A stretch of 64,000 nucleotides of DNA, taken from assembly GCA_026770025.1 (NCBI GenBank), contig JAMXDE010000023.1, forward strand, positions 558,001 to 622,000, written 5' to 3'. Below are positions 55,001 to 64,000 of the stretch, piece after piece. The notes under the pieces are model-generated. The model saw nothing but the letters and a program-made list of their open reading frames with translations, had not been told where the DNA came from and ran no database searches. The DNA comes from Craspedostauros australis (Eukaryota > Bacillariophyta > Bacillariophyceae > Mastogloiales > Achnanthaceae). Each line of letters starts with the position of its first letter. Position 1 is the stretch's first letter. Position numbers and translations under genes: made by a program.

Positions 55001-58000
55001 GCCACGTCTTCGGCAAAGCCACAAAGAGACTCTCAAGCAGCATTCACGTCACAAGGCCAACTGCTGGTGGCAGAGCAGAGTAAAGCAGAGCATTCATAGA
55101 AACGCCAATACGACGTCGCAATTTGCAACTCGCGATTCGCAGACCTCAATGTGCACACCAGCAGGTTGCATGGATGCAAGATTTGTGCACTGACCGTTCG
55201 TTTCTTCGCAATCCGATCGAATGCTCCGTAGATGGTCTCCAGCAACGTGAACACCTGGCTTGGTTCCCTCACCGAACTCCACGCCGTGAATCCAGAAATA
55301 TCCGCGAAGAGCACTGTCGTGTACGGGAACAGATCCGCAATTGGCTTGGCATCGCCGGAAGAGGACGAAGACCGGCGGGAAGTCTTGTGCGATTGGCGGC
55401 TGCCTTCGTCCAGGAAGGTCTTCAACCGCCGTTTGGCGGAGACGTTGGCATCGAGGTCGTGGCTCGAGCTGCCGCCGGGGAAGAGACGATCCCGCACAAC
55501 GGCAGGGAAAAGGGATGACACCACGGCTGATGATTGCACCGCCTTTTCCATGACAAGACGCTGCCGTCGCTCCACCAGGACGTCGTACATGATGAACACA
55601 CCCACGGTGAACAGGAAGGTGAACACAACGGCGATGGTGTAAATCAAGGGAAGGTTGGATCTGTACTCGTCGTTCATTGCTTGCGTTGGGTAGACGTGCA
55701 TTGTGTACGGGCAGTACGTCGTGTTGTAGGATATCTTCTGCGAGAACGTTGCATAGTTTGTATTTGGGTTGGATGGGAAGAGCGTGGTTGTTTGGCGATG
55801 GTCGTCGAAGTCATTGTCATGGCGGTCCCCGTATCCCAAGAATCGCAATGCGTTGGTTTCTGAGCTGATCACATATGAGATCCTGGAGAGATCGCCACGA
55901 TTTGCGTCTGTATTTACATTCGCATCCGAATCTCGCCGCTCTCCGCTGCACCTGAAGCTGGTTTCGATCACCAGCACCATCTCGGTTGCCCCGTGCAAGT
56001 CCAAGTTGGATCCAATCAAGTCATTCCAATGCAAAATGGAGAGCAGAGATGCGACAGGCTTGCCTGGCTCCTTCTGTTGCTCCGATGATTCCACTGTAGT
56101 CTCCGTGTCCGTGCTAATGTCTGTGCCTGTGTCCAGCTGTGTCACCCAAGGTATGGACACGGTGACTTCCGGCATTGCCTCCAGAATCGGAACACTGATG
56201 CTGAGCCTGGGCTGCGTGGAGATGGCAGCAGCGTTGCCATTGCTTTTTGTTCTGCCGTTGTTCCCAGCGTTGCCGCTCGTTTCGGTAAGCACAATAGCCT
56301 GGGAGAACAGATCTGTATCATCGAAATGGGTGCGTCCGACGACCACCGATGGACCTTGTTGGATGGATGCTTCCAACTCTTCGGAGTACAATGTATCGGA
56401 TCGGACGTTGTACTGGCACAGGCCGGGAACAGTCGGGATCGTCTGCCACACGGGGTAGTACTGCCCCAGGTTGCCCATCTCGACAATGGGTCTTCCAGTG
56501 TTGCGAGTGTCAACGCCGTCGCGCTGTGGTCGGTTCTGTTCCAAGCGATAGATCGTGGTCGAGATGCCGTCCACAAAAAGGGCCGGTTCGCCGTTGTCGG
56601 GTTGCGCGATCGGTGCCAGCGTGGGCGAGGCTGTCGTCGACGAGAATGGCGGCTTCGTGATGCTATCCTTGGTGGGAACGGCACCGTTGTTGGAACCGGT
56701 CGGTGCTTCGAGCGCAGAAGGTGCCAATGTCGGCCTGTCCTTGTTGACGTCTGGTTCTTTTTGCCCGCCAGACTGCACGCGTCTATTGGTATGTTCAGCG
56801 ACGTGATCGACCGTGTGCTGAACAGGCTCCGTGCGAGCGAAAGGAGCAGTCGTTGCTCTTTCCTGTGCCACCACAGAGCCATGCTCCGCAGCTTCTCGCT
56901 GTTGTTGCTGGTGCTGCATACGTGTTCGGTGCAACTCCCGTATTCTGGATCGATCTCGATCGTGGCTGACGTCGCTCTTGGTTTTTCTGCTTCCACCCTT
57001 TGCGGACGCCGATGTTTCGAACACGTTCTCATCGCCGTCGTTGGCACGCGACGCAATCAGGTCTTGGTTCGCCGTCTTGAAGGCGAAGGTCTGCCATTTG
57101 CTCCTGGTCTCATCCGTGACGATGGGTATCATTGTGAGCAACCGCACGTTGGAGAGGTGCTTGGTGGAAGAGGCATGGATGACGAAGTTTGGCAACGCCA
57201 CGAATGGCCATGACATCGGCGTGGACGATGAGACCTGAACGCCAGCGGGCGATGCTGCCGCCGACGTGTACAGCACGCCGAGTTGCTCCATGGCGTTGAT
57301 CGTCTCTTCCAACTCGGAACGGATGACATGAAACACGGTCTGCGATTCGATCTCGAACGCGCGCAGGAACTGGTCGGTCTCCTCCCTCTGCGTGTTGAAG
57401 TAGACAACGAAGGACACCAGGATCGTGGTGAGACCGAGCAACCCGAACACAATCCAACGCAACCGGCCGATGTTCTGCGTCTCCTCGCGGGCGATGGACG
57501 CGTGCGCGTTGTTCTTGGCGGCGCCATTCTCATCGGACGAGGCTCTGCTCTCGCCGTCCAAGGAGAATTCGTCGCTGTGAAGTCCCGCCAGCCCTTCATC
57601 GCGGAATTGATCCGCATTGGCGGCCTGCCTTCGCTGATGCTGTTGCAGGGCCATCATGTCGCGGCGCTGGTGCGCACGCATGGTGCTGGTTTCAGCGCTG
57701 ACGCCCCCGTCGACCGTCGTGTTGTCGCCGTAGAAGATGTTGGCCAGGTCGAGACTGGCGGAGCCATCGCTGACGCTGAGCGTGCCTTCGTGGCTCTCCC
57801 CGCTGGAGTAGTTGGCCGTGCCCGAGATCGATGAGACCAGCGGGTTCGGTGCGATGGCGCCCGTTTGCATCAGCTCGCGCCGCCGGCCGCTGTTGGAGCG
57901 CTGCGGTGGCCTTGGTTGCTGCTGCTGCGTTCTCTGTCGCTGCAATCGATGCTGATGCAGCAGCTCCTGTTGCTGCTGCTGCTTGTGGTGATGCGACGTG

Positions 58001-58098
58001 CGCTCGATCATGGACGAGAGACTCTCGCTGTTGCGGCTGTGCCGCATGCTGTTGTGCCGCCGCAGTCGCCGGCTGCCGGAGTTGCTGGACGTCGACAT
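52096..58098 (-). CDS. Membrane nucleotide cyclase fused to class I cyclic-nucleotide phosphodiesterase
   Basis: Exons 58098-55195, 54829-54775, 54288-52878 and 52465-52096 join in frame to 1579 residues; exon 2 is only 55 bp and carries the second metal-binding site. A Gln/Arg/Ser-rich cytosolic N-terminus leads to TM1 (about 213-234), a large non-cytosolic region of about 580 residues, then TM2 (about 816-838). The class III cyclase domain (about 925-1105) has both metal Asp residues, Asp933 (FADISGF) and Asp977 (KVETIGD), plus the transition-state Asn1056 and Arg1060. The base-recognition position Glu973 is guanylate-cyclase-like, while the partner position is Gln1049 instead of Cys or Asp. 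The PDE domain (about 1215-1530) has HNFEH (1271-1275) and HDVDH (1334-1338) metal ligands and is intact. The protein should sense an external or lumenal signal and both make and hydrolyse cGMP or cAMP. Receptor cyclase-PDE fusions are known in diatoms and other algae. Confidence 0.93.
52501..52521 (+). repeat. TTTGG repeat in cyclase-PDE intron 3
   Basis: TTTGG units followed by TTGG, just inside the intron next to the acceptor of exon 4. On the transcribed strand this is CCAAA repeats. The same unit recurs before DUF6824 gene B (61876-61908). Confidence 0.75.
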
Positions 58099-59993
58099 GG
58101 TATACTAGTCGTACAAGTGTGTGCGTATATGTGTGTATATGTGCGTATATGTGTGTATATATGCGTATATGAGTTGCCAACAATGGCAATGCACACTCGG
58201 GAGCAGAGCGTTCGTCTGTGGCCACCGTCGCTCTTGGCTTTCCCGCTGCCCTCTCTCCCTCTTGACCTCCAGTTTGTCACTGCTCTGGTTTGGTCTGGAC
58301 TACTCACACACCCTCTCGACAACACCGGTTCCAGCAGCAATGGCAATGATGGCAATGATGGGAACGACGACGATGAGACCTACGGCACTCTGTCGATCGG
58401 GAAGGGACACTCAGCACCTGGCGAAAGACTGGTTGGCCTTTCCAACAAGATTCCTTCGCCGAAGGAGCTGTCTTCCATGTGAGTTCCACCTTGCCTCTCT
58501 GAATCTCTTGTGAATGAAGGACTCCTCCCTTTGGCTTTCTTGCTTGCTCTGTGTGTGACTCTCTCTCTCTCCCTCGGTCCCTGCGATAGATGGCCCGCAC
58601 ACAGCCACAATGACAACGACGTCGATGGTGGAGCTGTTGTTTCGATTCTACGGAGCTTTCTTCTTCTTGGCGGTTGATTCCACGACGCCCATTGGTGCGG
58701 GAAAGGCCGGCGAAGCAAAGAGAGGACCAAGAAAAGCCGGACAAGACACCCCACACAGAGCAGTCACTGTTCGTGTCGCCGCAGGTTGTTGCGGCAACGC
58801 ACGAGCAAAAAACGCGTTGGGCATGGCAAGAAACCTCGATGATACTTGTGACTTTGGCCGACGCAGGCGCCAACAAGACGCTTTGTATCGTGGATGTTTC
58901 CGCGTTACGCGCATCGGAAGTCTTTCGTGTCTTGGAGTCATTGTCCATGTGTCTTGGGGTGTTTCACATTTATATAGGAACAAACAACGATGACCAATGA
59001 TAAAAATAAGGCCGCTTTCACTTCCCGCTCGGACGCTGTTGTCCCCTTTCGTCTCGACTTTTCCATGAACATAGCATGCAACGAGGCTAGGCACAAGTAT
59101 GAACCGCTTTTGGAAACTCCATCCATGAATGAAAACTCGACAACGACGATTCGTGTCGCGTCCTCAAGTTGCAGTGAGCAAAACCTGGCGCAAACAACAT
59201 TTGTTGGAATTGCGAAGAACTCCATTTAGAATCGGTCGTGTCTCCTGGACGGAATGCCTGTGGTATTCTACTCGCAGGTTGTGTCTTGCATGGTACATGG
59301 ACTTATAGTTCATTACGTTGTGTCATGCAACGTCATGCAGACTTCTCCAACACTCGTATCTCAAACCAAATCACACGAAAGCCATGGCAAAGCACGAAAC
59401 CAAACCTGCCATGCAGAATCTGATCTGCGTTGCATGGATGTGGATTTGTTGGGGACGAGTAGGGTCGTTTTCCCTCATCTGTGATGTCTCCCTGCGCTCA
59501 TGATATCGTGTTTCTAGCATCGGATCTCAAATACTCTACATACGAATCTTCTACTGTGTATAATAGATCGTACGTGTTCGTGCTGTATTTGCTTGGGTTT
59601 GGCTCGAGTCCTGTGGGGACCTTGCGTGCGGCATGTAGTCAGTGAGGCAGGGAAATCGGAAGAGATCGCGAGTCAAGCATGTGGACTTCCTTCGCACTCT
59701 CTATAGCACTATATTGTCACCTTGCTGGAGAGCCGCGGAACCGGCCGCATGAAAATGTATGATATGAATACTCTTGCAATAGACAAGACAAGACAAGAGA
59801 AGTGCTACTTACGTATAAGTACGACGGATTGTCGAGACTCTTGAGTGTTGCTGGTAGTACTCGTGCAGATGGGATACGTATCTTGATTGAATCGAATCTT
59901 ATGGTTAAATTGTATTATATTTTACTCTAGTTGAGGGGGATTTGCGTTGAGTACTCGATTCATCTTGGCGTGGTCACTCCTGTCTCAACGAAA
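58099..59993. other. Spacer upstream of the cyclase-PDE gene
   Basis: 1.9 kb that should hold the cyclase-PDE promoter and the 3' end of DUF6824 gene B. Right before the cyclase ATG is a GT/AT alternating repeat (58116-58171). Short repeated ATGGCA units occur near 58338-58360. Small frames (58990-59229, plus, 79 codons) have no support. Confidence 0.5.
58116..58171 (+). repeat. Alternating purine-pyrimidine repeat before the cyclase start
   Basis: Two copies of the 20-bp unit GTGCGTATATGTGTGTATAT followed by a partial third (ATGCGTATATG). The sequence alternates purine and pyrimidine throughout, a pattern able to form Z-DNA or cruciforms. It begins 18 bases upstream of the cyclase-PDE start codon, so it is probably in the leader or core promoter. 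Confidence 0.85.
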
Positions 59994-61829
59994 CTATGGA
60001 TGATCTTCTTCGTCAGTGTCTTCAGTCCTGTTCCAAGCGGCGTTTGCGCCACCTGAATTCGTTCTTGAGATGCTAGTTGTTGCTCCGATAGCAAGATCGC
60101 TCTGCAACAGAGACGATAGATCGAGGGCGTTGCTCCCAACTTCATGGATGGGAAGCATATCCAGTGTGCTGGTTGAATTGCTCTTGGTGTCAAGAAAACC
60201 AGAGGCCATTCCCATTGCATTTACCTTTGTTGATGGTGATTGTGGGGCTTTCTGTGCGGCTCGCATTGGCAATCTTGCCAGAGGTCGGGGCTCGAGTGCT
60301 GCAGACGGTGAACCTACAAACATCAGCGATGTGCTTGCGCTTGCGTTTGCACTCGGCTTGGATTGCCACAAGCCCCCTTGAAGAGCTTGGCCATACTGGT
60401 GCTGTGCCGTGTATGAGTCTTGGGGAACTGTTAGTTGAGACAGATGTGGGCTCACCTGCTGTGACTGTCCCTGATTCAATTGTTGCAGCTGATCGTACGG
60501 ATGATCGTTCTTGCCAATGTCGAGGCTGGCCAGTACCTTGGTCGCAGCAGAGGCAGAGAGCGGTTGCGAGGCGGTCGATCTCGGTTGCGTGCTGATAGCA
60601 TCCGCACCTGCGAGCTTCAGTCCAGGCCTTGTGGTGGAGACGGAATCAATCTTGAAGTAGGTCTTGGGGTTGACTCGATCGATCGACAGTTGGGTGGGTA
60701 TCTTCGTTGCATGGTCTTCCCTTTGTCGCTTCAGTAGCTCGGATTGCTCTGGGATGGTCGACACATTGGGAAGCTCGTGTTTTTGAAGGGTAGGTTGGCG
60801 GTTTGGTGACGGGTGCAACTTGAATGGGGACAGCAAAGTCGGAGATGTTGGCATGGAAGGGGCTCTCGGACCCGAGAATGGACTACCCGCATGTGCAGTC
60901 GCCCTGGTCTCGGTCGCATCCTGGAATGCCCTCGTAGACATGGCTGCCTGTGCTAGTGGCGACATCCCATGAATGATGCTGGTGGAAAGGATCTCGCTTG
61001 GCACCTGCTGGGAGAAGGGGTTTCGTTGATTAGCGGCCATCGAAGCCAAACGCCCGGATTGCTCAGCTTCAGCCACCATCATCGCGGAGAGGGATTCGTG
61101 CTGACCTGTCATCATCGGGAAGATCTGACTTGGTGACTTGTTGGCATGAGCGGATCCTGACGTACTGAGACTCTGATTGATGTGATCTCGCACCTGCTTC
61201 ACTCTTCTCCGCCGTCCTTGATCATCACGATAGCTGCTGCCATCGTCATCGCCGTCCTCACTGCTGCTGCAGCTGCTGCCATTTCCATTGCTGATTCTAC
61301 TGCTAGTGGCAGATGCACTGCTATGACTGCTTTCAGCCCCGAAAGGGGACGATCTACGACGAGCACGCGTGGTGGACTTTTGCGCCTTCGCTGCATGTTT
61401 AGCAAGCTTGGAGATCTGATCTCTGATGGCATGGCCAGTCTTGTCACGCGCGTGGATATCCCCGACGTCGTAGAAGCGCTTAGTGCGCATGTCGAACTTG
61501 AGGAAGAGGATGCCCTTGCCTCTGAATTCATCCACCAGCGAGGACACGAGGATGCTCTTGTCGATCTTTCGAGGTGCATCAATGTATCTCTGGGTGTGTT
61601 GCTTCACGATTGTTTTGTATTTCTTGTTCCCTGTATGCTGCCAGGAGATTCTGCCCCTTCCGCACATGACGTCGATGTCATCTGGCTTGTATCCAGCCGG
61701 CAGGAGTGTCCTCCCCTGCTTCATGAACAGCTGTTTGTTGATCTTGGCACAGGCAGTCGGTGCATCTGCCCCAGTTTGGTTGGCAGCGTCGGCGCAGGCG
61801 CCGATACTCGTGTCAGATTTGATCTCCAT
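59994..61829 (-). CDS. DUF6824-domain protein B
   Basis: The first ATG is 61829, giving 611 residues; an upstream in-frame extension lacks ATG and is His/Gln-rich leader. The DUF6824 domain spans about 50-140: DDIDVMCGRGRISW, then TGNKKYKTIVKQHTQRYIDA, and KTGHAIRDQISKL at the end. Compared with gene A it keeps the CGRG turn, the GN-x-x-(F/Y) helix and the HAIRD ending, while the middle differs strongly, so the two are distant paralogues and not a recent duplicate. A basic Ser/Arg segment (KSTTRARRRSS near 150) could be a nuclear localisation signal. The remaining 450 residues are Ser/Gln/Pro/Thr-rich and look disordered, ending in an acidic tail (TDEEDHP). Function is unknown; a nuclear regulatory role is only inferred. 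Confidence 0.88.
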   Translation of the reverse strand: MEIKSDTSIGACADAANQTGADAPTACAKINKQLFMKQGRTLLPAGYKPDDIDVMCGRGRISWQHTGNKKYKTIVKQHTQRYIDAPRKIDKSILVSSLVDEFRGKGILFLKFDMRTKRFYDVGDIHARDKTGHAIRDQISKLAKHAAKAQKSTTRARRRSSPFGAESSHSSASATSSRISNGNGSSCSSSEDGDDDGSSYRDDQGRRRRVKQVRDHINQSLSTSGSAHANKSPSQIFPMMTGQHESLSAMMVAEAEQSGRLASMAANQRNPFSQQVPSEILSTSIIHGMSPLAQAAMSTRAFQDATETRATAHAGSPFSGPRAPSMPTSPTLLSPFKLHPSPNRQPTLQKHELPNVSTIPEQSELLKRQREDHATKIPTQLSIDRVNPKTYFKIDSVSTTRPGLKLAGADAISTQPRSTASQPLSASAATKVLASLDIGKNDHPYDQLQQLNQGQSQQVSPHLSQLTVPQDSYTAQHQYGQALQGGLWQSKPSANASASTSLMFVGSPSAALEPRPLARLPMRAAQKAPQSPSTKVNAMGMASGFLDTKSNSTSTLDMLPIHEVGSNALDLSSLLQSDLAIGATTSISRTNSGGANAAWNRTEDTDEEDHP

Positions 61830-63596
61830 GGTTGAAGCACAAGACTGAGGTCGGTGGTGGTGTTGGTGTTGGTATGTTTGGTTTGGTTTGGCTTGGCTTG
61901 GTTTGCTTGACCTTTCTCTTGTGGATTCCACTGCGTGTGCTTTATGGCCAAAAGCAGAAGTGGAATCCCCAGTGGTTGTGGGCTGGCACAGTATGGTATG
62001 TGCGATGGTTGTATTACCGCGTTGTTCTGCTGAGCTGTGACACCTTCCGTCGTTCGGTATGTCCTAACAAGGTTTCTGACACGCCTTCGTGCGCTGGTTT
62101 CGTATTGTTTCGGTCTGCTACAGTTCTACTTCCTTTGTTGTGCTTTCTGCGTTCCGCTACGTTCTACTTTGCTTGCTTCTCGGAATGTCCATAGGAGCAG
62201 AACAGTGGGGAGGTTGGGTATCGCTGTGGTATTCCCAGTATGGTTGGCCGCATCTGTCTGCGTTTGGTGCATGTTTTGGGAAGTCGTCGCAGTCCAGCCA
62301 ACAAACTCTGCATCGCTTGTTGTTGAAGCAACTGCAACAGCTTCGATTCAGCGTCCCCGCCATACCACTCCTGAGCCAAATGCCCCATCTGGGGGGTGGC
62401 AGCGAATGACCTTTGGTGCGGCGAATTTGCAGGAGGTTGGCCATTTACGGTGCCAGCACACCACAAAGACTCGCACAAAGAGATCACAGAGAGCGAAAGT
62501 ATCGAAGCTTGTGCTACGATTGCCTACATCCTGGTAGACAAGGTACTGCCGTCCTCCGCAGCGGAGGTGTTTGTGTCGAAGCGAACGGCAATGACCCGAC
62601 TCGGTTGGGGCGAATGAGGCCTCCCCCAACCGAAAAAAGATGGTAGGGGGATGGCGTTGAATGAACATCGCGAACGCATAATTAGACTCGGGGAGAGTGT
62701 CACAGAGAGCTTATTGATACGGAATACTGCGTGGTGCCGACCACCAATACTCCATACGACCCCATTCAGCGAAGTCGTGTAGTATCCTGCGGATTTGAGA
62801 TACTGAAACGTGATATTTTTAGAACATGATTTTTCGTGTTGTCCATTAGGGTTAGATAAATCTAGCTAGCTTCTACGACACAAGTACCTGGCCGACTTGT
62901 CTTCACCGCGGACGAAAATGATGACGTTTTTGACGGTCGATGTCAGACTGCGATGGTATCCAACTGTTTTGATGGTGAAGTTGTGCCAGGTTCGGTGTCG
63001 TGTTGATTCCTCGCGTTGTTGGTGATTTGGCTCGGTTGGACGTTCCTCGCTTGTGTGTGTTGTGTCAAGCAGCACAGCGTTGGTGGCATCCCTGCGCGTC
63101 GGCTGCAACAGCGACACTTGCGAATGCTACACAACATAACATCATGTAATGGAGCACAGCGACTTATCCTATGGTATGCAAACTATAGTATAATATCATT
63201 TTACACCAAGCTTAGTTTGTTAGTACAAAGTCCTGTGTAGCCTGCTTTGCTCCGCTTGGACATGGGATGCCGAGGTCATCTGCTGAGCTGTTGGCATGGT
63301 GCGGAAAGAGACTGATGGCGGCGGTGTTGTTTACCTTGTTGTTTCTCGTGTTGTGATTCGAGTACGTGCAGGTTCATTGATGACAGCTTTCACTGTGCTT
63401 CTTACCTTTTTACTAATCGTATAAATCCAAAATACTGGTTGGAGATCGTCCTCGGACGACTCACAATAAAACACAAGAGCTCCGACCAGGGCATGCATCA
63501 ATGGGCCAATACGTCTTCTGTAGTTACTTGTGCAGTTTGACAGGTTGAGAGTTGTGGTTTACCACCAAGCTTACCACTTACAAACAAACCTTCACC
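61830..63596. other. Spacer at the right end
   Basis: 1.8 kb upstream of DUF6824 gene B. Next to the ATG, on the coding strand, is a CCAAA/CCAACA-rich leader. Open frames at 62037-62537 and 62089-62409 (plus) translate to Phe/Cys/Ser-rich sequence without familiar motifs. No gene seen. Confidence 0.5.
61876..61908 (+). repeat. TTTGG/CTTGG repeat before DUF6824 gene B
   Basis: Imperfect five-base repeats of TTTGG and CTTGG, about 50-80 bases upstream of the ATG. The coding strand reads CCAAA/CCAAG, giving a G-poor, likely unstructured leader. Confidence 0.8.
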
Positions 63597-64000
63597 ATGG
63601 CAAGAGCAATCAACAACAGAACTGTTGCACCCATCATCAAGGAGCTAGTCCAGCTTGACTACTAGGAGATGACCTTCATCACGTCCACCCTTGGGTGCAT
63701 CGACCAAGCCATCCAGCATCCAGATGGCGCAATTGTGGCTTCCTTGACCTTTGCACCAACCCTCACCTAATCAACATTGGAAACATCCAACACATCTTTG
63801 CATACACCAGATCCAATACAATTGACTCCACCACCAACTGGACTGCCGTTGATGCATACATTGAACAGACAAACTATGTGCCTCCAAAGATCAAGACCCC
63901 TGTTACAAACACAGCGGCTTGCACAAGAACCAAGATGGCCATCAAAGACGCAGCAGTGGTGGAGCCCCCAGTGGCAAACAATGAGATAGCCATGATGTCT
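63597..64000 (+). pseudogene. Broken coding stretch, possibly a mobile-element remnant
   Basis: From an ATG in good context (TTCACCATGG at 63591-63600) the frame is stopped by TAG at 63663 and TAA at 63768. Protein-like sequence nevertheless continues, first in the same frame and then, from about 63773, in another frame that stays open to the window end (QHIFAYTRSNTID, then a Thr/Lys/Ala-rich part). Composition changes here to a C/A-rich plus strand unlike the flanking spacer. Two stops and a frame change in 400 bp indicate decay, or less likely an intron. The style resembles the start of a gag-like or transposon frame, but no diagnostic motif (zinc knuckle, protease, polymerase) lies within the window, so this is a weak assignment. 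Confidence 0.35.

Noticed and set aside
62841-62856. Telomere-like TTAGGGTTAG
   Set aside because: Less than two full units are present and no array surrounds them.
1-64000. CRISPR arrays, rRNA, tRNA, operons, riboswitches
   Set aside because: None was seen; introns and long spacers show eukaryotic nuclear DNA.

Overview
The window reads as nuclear DNA of a photosynthetic stramenopile, most likely a diatom. The evidence is protein-level: two genes with the DUF6824 'CGRG' domain that is common in diatoms, a membrane nucleotide cyclase fused to a class I phosphodiesterase, a pyruvate kinase whose N-terminus looks like a diatom plastid presequence (hydrophobic signal followed by a GSAFVP motif), and spliceosomal introns of about 180-490 bp with GTAAGT-like donors. 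I see no bacterial gene organisation, rRNA, tRNA or CRISPR array. The species cannot be named from the sequence.

Layout. Bases 1-267 carry the last codons of a probable gene that enters from the left edge. Bases 268-4887 have no recognisable gene. An ABCC-type ABC transporter (4888-9483, minus) follows, then a five-exon secreted DUF1800-DUF1501 fusion (10736-18010, minus). A 3.5 kb divergent spacer separates it from the only large plus-strand gene, an intronless giant ankyrin-WGR-PARP of about 3312 residues (21557-31495). Convergent to it, with under 300 bp between, is a three-exon plastid-type pyruvate kinase (31784-34340, minus). A SMUBP2/IGHMBP2-like superfamily 1 helicase (34923-38381) and an F-box-like protein (38857-40443) follow on the minus strand. 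After a 3 kb spacer come DUF6824 gene A (43471-45714), a 4.6 kb spacer, a CHK/aminoglycoside-phosphotransferase-like kinase (50271-51524), the four-exon cyclase-PDE (52096-58098) and DUF6824 gene B (59994-61829), all minus. The right end holds a broken coding stretch that may belong to a mobile element.

The genes do not form one pathway, as expected for a eukaryotic locus. Points of interest are domain combinations: a secreted fusion of two families that are neighbouring genes in many bacteria; a PARP with a long ankyrin region, a Tudor-like segment and an insertion of about 160 residues inside its catalytic fold; and one polypeptide that should both make and destroy a cyclic nucleotide. Exon joins given here were worked out by reading splice sites and checking frame and protein continuity; no transcript data were available.
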